Shown: one piece after another, positions 15,204 to 21,569 of the stretch | How positions within the stretch are numbered: the first letter of the stretch is position 1 | Layout of the letters: each line of letters begins with the position of its first letter | Origin: Betaproteobacteria bacterium | Lineage (GTDB): Bacteria; Pseudomonadota; Gammaproteobacteria; Burkholderiales; Burkholderiaceae_C | Reading direction: 5' to 3' | Length of the DNA: 21,569 bases | Assembly: GCA_016704535.1 (NCBI GenBank) | Contig: JADIZZ010000009.1 | Location: 1 to 21,569, forward strand | Notes under the pieces: generated by a model | Database searches by the model: none | Seen by the model: the letters and a program-made list of their open reading frames with translations, nothing else | Told to the model about the DNA's origin: nothing | Made by a program: the position numbers and the translations under genes

Positions 15204-15983
15204 TCAGCCGGGCGGTGCCGCGTTGTGGTGGAAGGCCCAGCCACCGCCGCCTTCGCGCTTGGCGCGGTACATCGCGAGATCGGCGCGGTGGATGAGCAGG
15301 TCGATGTCGTCGCCGTCGTCGGGGTAGACGCTGATGCCTATGCTCGCCTGCAGCGGGTGCACTGCGCCGCTGGCGGCACGGCTGTCGGCCAGCGCCCGCA
15401 GCAGCTTGTCGGCGATGCGGGCGGCGTCATCGGGCTGCGTGACGTCGGTCAGCAGCACCAGGAATTCGTCGCCGCCGTGGCGGCTGACGGTGTCGGCCTC
15501 GCGCACCGCAGTCACCAGGCGGTGCGCCACGTCCTTGAGCACCCCGTCGCCGACGGCATGCCCCAGGGTGTCGTTGACCTGCTTGAAGTTGTCGAGGTCC
15601 AGGAAGAGCAGCGCCACGCGGCCGCCGCTGCGGCGCGCCGCAGCGAGCGCGCGCGCGAAGCGGTCGATCAGCAGCACGCGGTTGGGCAGCCGGGTCAGCG
15701 CGTCGCGCTCGGCCGCGTGCGCCACGCGGGCCAGCACCTGCGTGGCCTGCGCGGCCATGGTCTGGTCGTGCAAGGCCGACAGCACCAGCTGCTCGTTGGC
15801 GGCCAGCAGTTCCGCGGCCCGGTCGTCGTCGAGCCGGCCCTCGGCGCGCACCACCTCCTGCAGCAGCTGCGCCAGCACGGCGCGCGCCGCGGCCACCTTG
15901 GCCTGCACCCGGGCCAGGTCGGCGGCGGCACTGGCGGCGGCCATGCCGGCCGCGTCGACGGGGTCGACTTCGTCCATGCTCAC
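15204..15983 (-). CDS. Diguanylate cyclase (GGDEF domain)
   Basis: Makes c-di-GMP from two GTP. Intact, 259 residues from a GTG at 15983 whose GTGA overlaps the KaiC stop; an ATG two codons later (15977) is the alternative. Residues 1-90 are helical and Ala-rich with no recognisable sensor domain. The GGDEF domain starts at RDALTRLPNR (about 93-102), then LLFLDLDNFKQVNDTLGHAV, and the active-site loop RHGGDEF with GGDEF at 170-174. READ at 161-164, five residues before GGDEF, is an intact RxxD inhibitory site, so product feedback is expected. The end ASIGISVYPDD and LIHRADLAMYRAKREGGG is normal. Coupling to KaiC suggests that ATPase or its partners control it. No EAL domain is present. Confidence 0.94.
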   Translation of the reverse strand: MSMDEVDPVDAAGMAAASAAADLARVQAKVAAARAVLAQLLQEVVRAEGRLDDDRAAELLAANEQLVLSALHDQTMAAQATQVLARVAHAAERDALTRLPNRVLLIDRFARALAAARRSGGRVALLFLDLDNFKQVNDTLGHAVGDGVLKDVAHRLVTAVREADTVSRHGGDEFLVLLTDVTQPDDAARIADKLLRALADSRAASGAVHPLQASIGISVYPDDGDDIDLLIHRADLAMYRAKREGGGGWAFHHNAAPPG

Positions 15984-17470
15984 CGCGGCCCCTGCCTGTC
16001 GGGCTCGCGCGTGGGCCGGCCGCCGAGCAGGCCGGCGTGCCCGCGCAGCGTCTCACCGACGTGGATGCCGTCGGCGTCGATGCGGTACTCGCGCAGCGCG
16101 TCGTCGTGCGCGCAGTTGCGCAGCTTCACCACCGCCATCACGCGGCGCAGCCGGCTTTCGAGCTCGATGTAGCGCTGCACGATGATGGCGTCGGTGAGGA
16201 AGGCCGTGCCATAGGGGCTGAAGCGCAGGTCGGTGTAGCGGTCTTCGAGTTCCGAGGTCATCAGCACCGTGACGTTCGCGCCGGCCAGCGCCGTCACCAG
16301 GCGCAGCAGCGACTCGCGGAAGTCGTCGCGGAAGGTGGGTGCCAGCGCCAGCTCGAAACCCGAGAGCGAATCGATGACCACGCGCGTGGCGCCGCGGCGC
16401 TGGATCTCAGCCAGCAGCAGGCTGACGATCTCGTCGACCGAGAGATCGGCGGCCGGGCTGTCGAGCAGCACCACGCGCCCCTGCGCGACGAGTTCGGCCA
16501 CCACGGGCTGGCGCAGCCGGTTGGGCCGCTGTTCGAAGGCCACGATGATGCCGGCCTCGTCCATGCGGGCGCCTTCGGCCAGGAAGGCCGCGGCCAGCAC
16601 GCTCTTGCCCGAACCCGAGGGGCCGGCCACGAGCAGCGAGTAGCCACGTGGCAGGCCTCCGCCGAGCATCGCGTCCAGGCCCCGCACGCCCATCAGCGCA
16701 CGCGGCAGCATCACGGGCGCGCCCACCTCGGCGGCCGCCGCCGGTGCGGCCGGCACCGCGGCCGCGACGTGCGCCGGCGCGAAGACCTCGATGCCCGCTG
16801 CGCCGATGCGGAAGGTGTGCAGGCCCGGCAGCGCGGGCTGGCCGCGCATCTTGCGCACCTCCAGCTTGCGCACCGCAGAGTTGCGCTGCACGCTCTGGTG
16901 CAGGCGCAGCAGACCGTCGGCCACGGTGAACACGGGGCTGGCGCCATCGTCGTCGGCGTATTCGCCGATCAGAAAGGTGGTGGCCTGCCAGGCCGTCATC
17001 AGCAGGCCCAGCTGCTGCAGGAAGAGCTGCAGCGCGTTGTGCGCGGCGCCGCCGGCTTCGCGCACCAGCACCACCGACCGGAAGGAGTCGACGAAGACCA
17101 GCGCCGGGCTGTGCGCCGCCACCTCGTCGGCGATGCGGCCCAGCAGGCGCTCGGCGTCGCCGTGCATGGCGTCGTCGGAGAGGTTGACGAAGTGCACGCG
17201 CTGGCCCAGCGCCGCGCTGTCGAAGAAGCTGAACTGCTGCTGGTAGCGCAGCATCTTCAGCGGCGGCTCGCCCATCACGGTGAAGTACAGCGCCGGCCGC
17301 TCGGGCGTGGCCAGCGCAAACATGATCTGGTGCGCCAGCGTCGTCTTGCCGCTGCCGGGCGGGCCGGCAAGGAGGTTGAACGAGAGCTCGGGCAGGCCGC
17401 CGCCGAGCACGGTGTCCAGCCCCGGCACGCCGGTGGCCAGGCGGACGATCTCCACCCTGTTGTCGCTCAT
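15980..17470 (-). CDS. KaiC-like double-domain ATPase
   Basis: RecA/RAD55-type ATPase, 496 residues, two tandem KaiC domains. The ATG at 17470 is chosen because MSDNRVEIVRLATGVPGLDT is the family opening; the frame upstream is open but antisense-like. Domain 1 has Walker A GPPGSGKT (36-43) and Walker B ALVFVDSF (123-130). Domain 2 has VRGLDAMLGGGLPRGYSLLV, Walker A GPSGSGKS (283-290) and VVIDSLSGFE. The double Glu that follows Walker A in clock KaiC is incomplete: VMGEPP in domain 1 and AFEQRP in domain 2. No kaiA or kaiB is present, so it is more likely a signalling ATPase than a clock protein. It overlaps the upstream gene by ATGA and the GGDEF gene by GTGA, so these genes are translated as a unit. 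Confidence 0.92.
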   Translation of the reverse strand: MSDNRVEIVRLATGVPGLDTVLGGGLPELSFNLLAGPPGSGKTTLAHQIMFALATPERPALYFTVMGEPPLKMLRYQQQFSFFDSAALGQRVHFVNLSDDAMHGDAERLLGRIADEVAAHSPALVFVDSFRSVVLVREAGGAAHNALQLFLQQLGLLMTAWQATTFLIGEYADDDGASPVFTVADGLLRLHQSVQRNSAVRKLEVRKMRGQPALPGLHTFRIGAAGIEVFAPAHVAAAVPAAPAAAAEVGAPVMLPRALMGVRGLDAMLGGGLPRGYSLLVAGPSGSGKSVLAAAFLAEGARMDEAGIIVAFEQRPNRLRQPVVAELVAQGRVVLLDSPAADLSVDEIVSLLLAEIQRRGATRVVIDSLSGFELALAPTFRDDFRESLLRLVTALAGANVTVLMTSELEDRYTDLRFSPYGTAFLTDAIIVQRYIELESRLRRVMAVVKLRNCAHDDALREYRIDADGIHVGETLRGHAGLLGGRPTREPDRQGPR

Positions 17471-17901
17471 GGCGCGTCCCCTTGTTGCACGGTGGTGCTG
17501 CCGGGTGGCCCCCAGGCGGTGCGCAGCAGCCGTTCGGTGAGAGGGTCGCGGATCAGGTGCTCGAGCAGGCGGTGCAGGTGGTCGAGCAGGTGGTTGCCCG
17601 CGGTCAGGGCCTGGTGCGCGCGCTGCGAGGCCAACAGGGCCCTCAGGGCGTCGAGATCGAGTGGCACCGACGGGTTCTGGGCGGCCTGCGCCAGCCACGG
17701 GTGCGCCACGGCGGCAAGGTGGACGCTGCGGTTGAAGAGCGCCACCACGCCGCGCGCGCCGATGACCGGACGCAGCGCCCGTTCGGCGTCGCGCCAGACG
17801 GCGACCACCGCTTCGGCGGCGCCGGTGGCGTCGGCGTCGAGGTCCACGCGGTGGCCCAGGGGCTGGCGCGGGCGTGCTGCGGTGTCGTCGTCGGTAGCCA
17901 A
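17467..17901 (-). CDS. Uncharacterised helical protein encoded next to KaiC
   Basis: 144 residues from a TTG at 17901, stop overlapping the KaiC ATG by 4 bases. I do not recognise a family. The first 20 residues are polar; the rest is predicted helical: AAEAVVAVWRDAERALRPVI, GARGVVALFNRSVHLAAVAH, ALRALLASQRAHQALTAGNH, LLDHLHRLLEHLIRDPLTER and LLRTAWGPP. Several His residues lie in the C-terminal helices. No membrane segment or signal peptide. Tight coupling on both sides suggests a partner or sensor for the ATPase (inference). TTG is unusual but I see no ATG or GTG in the right place. Confidence 0.7.
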   Translation of the reverse strand: MATDDDTAARPRQPLGHRVDLDADATGAAEAVVAVWRDAERALRPVIGARGVVALFNRSVHLAAVAHPWLAQAAQNPSVPLDLDALRALLASQRAHQALTAGNHLLDHLHRLLEHLIRDPLTERLLRTAWGPPGSTTVQQGDAP

Positions 17902-17917
17902 GGTGCGGGCCGGTCGG

Positions 17918-18397
17918 CTAGAGCAACTCGTCGACGGTCAGCATGCGGTAGTGCACGGCCAGCAGGGCGCCGCAGCGGCGCGCCACCTCGGCCGCCGTGG
18001 CGGCGTGTTCGACGCCGTCCACCTTCACCAGCAACCAGCGGCAGCCCTGACGCGACAGCGCGAGGTAGCGGCGCAGCAGCGCGACCTCGTGGCCGAAGGT
18101 GTCGTGGCCGCGGGCACTGTCGACCATGCCCTCGAGTTCGTGCACGCTGCCCTGCGACAGGAAGCGCAGCAGCGTGGCCGTCGACCAGCCGGCATGGTGC
18201 AGGGCCCGCACCGCAGCGTCGGCGTGCGCGTCGTCGGGCAGACCGAGCATCACGCAGCCGATGGGCTCGAAGACTGCGAAGGACGTGGCCACTGTGCCCG
18301 TCGACCCGATGGGCACCGGCTGCGCGACGGCGTGCAGGCCGGCGCGCAGCGTGTCCGGGGCCCAGGGCCGAGCGAGGGCGGCGGCGGGGAGGTTCAT
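17918..18397 (-). CDS. Uncharacterised protein, first gene of the KaiC operon
   Basis: 159 residues from an ATG at 18397 with GAAGGT about 9 bases upstream. Family not recognised. The first 40 residues are Ala/Pro-rich. Then FAVFEPIGCVMLGLPDDAHA, DAAVRALHHAGWSTATLLRF and LSQGSVHELEGMVDSARGHD suggest an alpha/beta fold with a 'DxxxADxAVRALxxAGW' block like small regulatory ferredoxin-like domains. Later strands are CRWLLVKVDGVEH and CGALLAVHYRMLTVDELL. No signal peptide or membrane helix. It heads an operon of two unknowns, KaiC-like ATPase and diguanylate cyclase; the next gene begins 16 bases after its stop. Confidence 0.72.
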   Translation of the reverse strand: MNLPAAALARPWAPDTLRAGLHAVAQPVPIGSTGTVATSFAVFEPIGCVMLGLPDDAHADAAVRALHHAGWSTATLLRFLSQGSVHELEGMVDSARGHDTFGHEVALLRRYLALSRQGCRWLLVKVDGVEHAATAAEVARRCGALLAVHYRMLTVDELL

Positions 18398-18683
18398 GGC
18401 GCATACCTTCGGTCAGGGGCCGGCCGGCCCGCTGCGGGTGCCGCGCGGCGCGCGGCAGACCTGCAGCCCGGATGGTGCGGTTTGCCATGCCCGGAAGTCG
18501 GTTCGCTGCCGAACGGAGGTGCGGCTGGCGCTGTGTGTTCGCAAGCGCACGGACGGTCTGCAGGCCGGCCACTAGCCTGCCGGCTTCGAACCGCGTGGTG
18601 CCGTACCACTTCAACCTGCAGCCACCGAGGACACCAGCGCCATGAAGACCCGCCAGCACGGCGCTCGCCCCGGGGCCTGAGCG
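18398..18683. other. Divergent intergenic region with a 12-codon leader ORF
   Basis: It separates the KaiC operon (-) from the polyketide operon (+). At 18642-18680 the plus strand has ATG AAG ACC ... GCC TGA, encoding MKTRQHGARPGA, with GAGG 11 bases ahead; its stop lies 3 bases before the PKS ATG, which has no ribosome binding site of its own. Translation of the leader could deliver ribosomes to the PKS start. No clear promoter elements were found. Confidence 0.45.
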
Positions 18684-19769
18684 ATGCAGTTCACCGGCAT
18701 CGGCACCGCCACACCCGCACAGCGCTACACCAAGGCCGAGTGCCTGTCCGCGTTCGAGCGCTCGGCCTGGTTCGGCCGCCTGGACGAACGCGCCCACTTT
18801 GTCGCGCGCACGGTGCTGCAGCGCGACAACGGCATCGAGGCGCGGCGGCTGGCCGTCGACAGCCTGGACGAAGTCTTCGCCATCGACCCCGACACACTGG
18901 CCCTGCGCTTCCGCACGCACGCCCCGGTGCTCGCCGCCGAGGCCGCGGCGGCCGCGTTGGCGCGCGCCGGCTGCGCGGCGGCCGACATCGACGCGGTGGT
19001 GGTCAGCACCTGCACCGGGCAGCTGTGCCCGGGGCTGTCGGGCCATGTCGTCGAGGCGCTTGCACTGCGTGCCGACGTGCGCGCCTACGACCTCGTCGGC
19101 CAGGGCTGCGGCGCGGCGCTGCCCAACCTGCAGCTCGCGCAGGCGCTGCTGGGCAGCGGCGCGGCGCAGCACGTGCTGTCGGTGTGCGTGGAGGTCAGCA
19201 GCGCGGCGATGTACCTCGACAACGACCCCGGCGTGCTGATCAGCGCCTGCCTCTTCGGTGACGGCGCCGGCGCGGCCGTGCTGTCGCGGGAACCGGCCGC
19301 CGGCCGGCGGCGCGTGCGCTGGACCGACAGCGCCTCGCTCACCGACCCCACGCAGCGCCACGCGCTGATGTTCCAGCAGCGTGGCGGCCTGCTGCGCAAC
19401 GTGCTGACGCGCGCCGTGCCGGCGCTGGCCGCCGAACATGCGCAGCGTGTGCTGGCCACCGTGCTGGGCCGCGCCGGACTGCAGCCCGGCGACATCGGCA
19501 CCTGGGTAATGCACGCCGGCGGGCGCGACGTGCTGCAGGCGCTGCAGCAGCGGCTGGAACTGCGCCCCGGCGATCTGGACCACAGCGCCGCGGTACTGCG
19601 CGAGTACGGCAACCTGTCCAGCGCCTTCGTCTACTTCGTGCTCGAGGCCGCGCTGGCCGACGCGGCACCCGCGGGCTGGTGGTGGCTCTCTTCCTTCGGC
19701 GCCGGCTTCAGCTGCCACGGCGCGCTGCTGGGAGTGCAGGGAACGACCACACATTCGAGAGGAAGCTGA
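18684..19769 (+). CDS. Type III polyketide synthase
   Basis: Chalcone-synthase-like enzyme, 361 residues, intact; condenses an acyl-CoA starter with malonyl-CoA to alkylpyrone or alkylresorcinol products. Catalytic triad present: Cys142 in YDLVGQGCGAALPNLQ, His277 in WVMHAGGRDVLQAL, Asn310 in REYGNLSSAFVYFVLEAA. Other landmarks are VVSTCTGQLCPGLSGHV, FGDGAGAAVLSRE and the C-terminal GAGFSCHGALLGVQ. The methyltransferase begins one base after the stop and a flavin oxygenase follows, an order like the srsA-srsB-srsC set of Streptomyces griseus, which makes alkylresorcinols and alkylquinones; a similar phenolic lipid is likely but the chain length cannot be read. The ATG lacks a ribosome site and may depend on the short leader ORF just upstream. 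Confidence 0.93.
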   Translation: MQFTGIGTATPAQRYTKAECLSAFERSAWFGRLDERAHFVARTVLQRDNGIEARRLAVDSLDEVFAIDPDTLALRFRTHAPVLAAEAAAAALARAGCAAADIDAVVVSTCTGQLCPGLSGHVVEALALRADVRAYDLVGQGCGAALPNLQLAQALLGSGAAQHVLSVCVEVSSAAMYLDNDPGVLISACLFGDGAGAAVLSREPAAGRRRVRWTDSASLTDPTQRHALMFQQRGGLLRNVLTRAVPALAAEHAQRVLATVLGRAGLQPGDIGTWVMHAGGRDVLQALQQRLELRPGDLDHSAAVLREYGNLSSAFVYFVLEAALADAAPAGWWWLSSFGAGFSCHGALLGVQGTTTHSRGS

Positions 19770-19770
19770 C

Positions 19771-20524
19771 ATGAGCCTGCCCCCGCAAGGTCAGTGTCGA
19801 GACGCTGGACCACCTGCCCGCCGACGACCCGGCCGCGCAGCGTTCGCGCCGCGACCTCGTGCGTGTGCACCGCGTGATGGGCACGCGCAGCATCGTTGCC
19901 CGCGCCTGGCAGGCGCTGTGCCCCGCAGCTTGCGGCGGGGCGCCGCTGCGTGTGCTGGAACTGGGCGCCGGCGACGGCACGCTGCTGCTGGCCGTGGCGC
20001 GGCAGATCGCCCCGGCCTGGCCGGCGGTGGAACTCACACTGCTGGACCGCCAACGCATCGTGAGCCCGGCCACGCTAGCGGCCTTTGCCGAACTGGGCTG
20101 GCAGGTGACCGTGGACGTGGCCGACGTGCTGGACTGGGCGGCACGGCCGCCGGACACCGCACCCGGCGCGGCGGCCTCGTCTTGGGACCTGATCGTCACC
20201 ACGCTCTTCCTGCACCACTTCGAGGGCGCCGAACTCGACACGCTGCTGATGGCGATTGCCGCGCGCAGCCAGCGCTTCTTCGCCTGCGAGCCACGCCGCG
20301 GCTGGCTGGCGCTGACGGGCAGCCACCTCATCGGCGCCATCGGCGCCAACGCCGTGACACGCGAGGACGCGGTGTTCAGCGTGCATGCGGGTTTCCGTCA
20401 ACGTGAGCTCACGGCACTGTGGCCGGCGCCGGCGGCGGCCTGGCAGTCGCGCGAGTACACGGCCGGCCTCTTCGGGCACTGCTTCAGCACCCGCCGCGCG
20501 CAGGCGCACGCATGGGCACAGTGA
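19771..20524 (+). CDS. SAM-dependent methyltransferase of the PKS operon (frameshifted)
   Basis: Class I methyltransferase, about 250 residues, expected to methylate the phenolic PKS product. The ATG at 19771 follows GAGAGGA by 6 bases. The first codons read MSLP, then a run of five C at 19779-19783 throws the frame; with four C it continues RKVSVETLDHLPADDPAAQR, SRRDLVRVHRVMGTRSIVA. The SAM site is LRVLELGAGDGTLLLAVA, followed by ELTLLDRQRIV with the acidic residue for ribose, then DVADVLDW and WDLIVTTLFLHHFEG, a typical motif IV. The end is FSVHAGFRQRELTALWP and a polar tail. Its last four bases overlap the GTG start of the oxygenase. Confidence 0.88.
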
Positions 20525-21569
20525 GCGCGGCGCAGCGCCCGCGCGCAGGGGGTGCCGACACCGTGCGTCGCTACGACGCCGTGGTGATGGGTGCCGGGCC
20601 GGCGGGCTCGACGGCCGCACTGCTGCTGGCGCGCGCCGGCTGGAAGGTGGCCCTGGTCGAAAAGCAGGCCTTTCCGCGCCGCAAGGTGTGCGGCGAGTGC
20701 ATCGCCGCGAGCAACCTGCCGCTGCTGGAGGAACTGGGCCTGGGCGCCCTCTTTGCCGCCGACGCCGGCGGTGAACTGCGTCGGGTGCGCCTGCTTCACG
20801 GCGAGCGCGCCGTGACGGCCGCCCTGCCCGGCGCCGCGCATCCGCGCCACGTCTGGGGCCGCGCGCTGGGTCGCGAGACGCTGGACACGCGGCTGCTCGC
20901 ACGGGCCCGCGACGCCGGCGCCGAGGTGCTGCAGCCTTGGTCCGTGCAAGCCATCAGCGGCACCGCGGGCGCCTGGTCCTGCGAGGTGCGCGCCGTCGAC
21001 GGCGCCGCCGCGCTGCGCCTGCGTGCCCAGCTCGTGATCGACGCCCACGGTTGCTGGGAAGCCCTGCCCTCGGCACGCAGCCAACGCGGCGTGGCACACG
21101 CGGCCAGCGATCTCTCTTCGCCTTCAAGGCGAACTTCAGCGGCGTGGCGCTGGACGAAGGCACGATCCACGTGTTGGCGTTGGACGGCGGCTACGGCGGC
21201 ATGGTGGTGGCCGAGGGCGGCATCACCACGGTGGCCTGCTGCGTGCGGCGCGACCGGTTGCACCTGCTGCGCTGCGCTGCCCCCGGCGAGCGCGCCGGCG
21301 ACACCGTCGAGGCCTGGCTGCGCCTGGACAACGGTGGCGCGCGGCAGGCCCTGAAGGACGCCACACGTGTCGGGCCCTGGCTCGCCGCGGGGCCGCTGGT
21401 GCCCGGTGTGCGCGTGGGCGCGGCCGACGGCCTGTTCCGCGTCGGCAACGCGGCCGGTGAGGCGCACCCGGTGCTGGGCGAGGGCCTGAGCATGGCGCTG
21501 CAGTCGGCGGCGCTGCTGTGTTCACACCTGCTGGCCGACACCCTCACGCCCGGCGCGGCACCCCCTGCA
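20521..21569 (+). CDS. FAD-dependent monooxygenase/reductase, partial (frameshifted, 3' cut by window)
   Basis: Geranylgeranyl-reductase-like flavoprotein; in related operons this enzyme hydroxylates the alkylresorcinol ring on the way to quinones. A GTG at 20521 overlaps the methyltransferase stop (GTGA); an in-frame ATG at 20512 is the alternative. FAD-binding Rossmann motif: YDAVVMGAGPAGSTAALLLA and VALVEK. KVCGECIAASNLPLL is the family's CGE-type motif. LVIDAHGCWE matches the middle G-D-like motif. Around 21105-21118 (GATCTCTCTTC) the frame shifts by a gained CT or equivalent; the new frame reads DLFAFKANFSGVALDEGT, LDGGYGGMVVAEGG and LFRVGNAAGEAHPVLGEGLS, the C-terminal FAD-ribityl-phosphate motif. 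The frame is still open at the right edge, so the end is not in the window. Confidence 0.88.

Noticed and set aside
16037..19261. Open frame of 1074 codons on the plus strand opposite the KaiC operon
   Set aside because: It is antisense to intact, well-conserved genes (KaiC-like ATPase and others), is rich in Arg, Gln, His and Ala without domains, and reflects codon bias in GC-rich DNA.
1..21569. CRISPR arrays, tRNA or rRNA genes, insertion sequences, attachment sites
   Set aside because: No regularly spaced direct repeats, cloverleaf or rRNA-like segments, transposase-like coding regions or terminal repeats were seen.

Overview
GC-rich chromosomal DNA of a betaproteobacterium. The gene content points to Burkholderiales of the Rubrivivax/Leptothrix type: PEP-CTERM/exosortase genes, an HprK-related kinase A cassette, a DUF4398/OmpA lipoprotein pair, a KaiC-like ATPase and a type III polyketide synthase operon. 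The taxonomic call is inference from gene families. No tRNA, rRNA, CRISPR array or recognisable insertion sequence was seen.

Layout. 1-4.6 kb (+): the end of an unknown gene, the TPR protein gene prsT of the PEP-CTERM/exosortase system, and a sigma-54-type promoter in front of a PEP-CTERM surface protein gene that closes with a strong intrinsic terminator. 4.7-5.7 kb: a scar where a decayed proline-dehydrogenase-like gene (-) meets the 3' end of a second PEP-CTERM gene (+). 5.8-8.8 kb (-): an operon of an exported Cys-containing protein, a PqqD-like protein, HprK-related kinase A and a nucleotidyltransferase, probably a surface-protein or peptide modification system of unknown chemistry. 9.1-10.4 kb (-): a FeeM-like N-acyltransferase fused to a c-di-GMP-binding PilZ domain. 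10.7-12.2 kb (-): two envelope lipoproteins. 12.5-14.0 kb (+): a BON lipoprotein, a CsbD-like stress protein and two small Cys-pair proteins. 14.0-18.4 kb (-): two uncharacterised proteins, a double-domain KaiC-like ATPase, a diguanylate cyclase and an AI-2E-family membrane protein. 18.7 kb to the end (+): type III PKS, methyltransferase and FAD oxygenase, the gene set of phenolic lipid/alkylquinone pathways; the last gene runs off the window.

A dominant property is that most genes outside about 14.0-19.77 kb carry single-base frameshifts, several at C or G runs, and three carry in-frame stops, whereas the genes from the AI-2E transporter through the PKS are intact. Such lesions in many unrelated conserved genes suggest sequencing or consensus errors more than biological decay. 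I therefore describe each broken gene over its full reconstructed extent. The 5.4 kb junction is the one place where real gene loss or misassembly seems likely.

Themes: cell-surface protein export and modification (PEP-CTERM, HprK-related cassette, lipoproteins) and c-di-GMP signalling (a GGDEF enzyme and a PilZ-fused acyltransferase in the same window).
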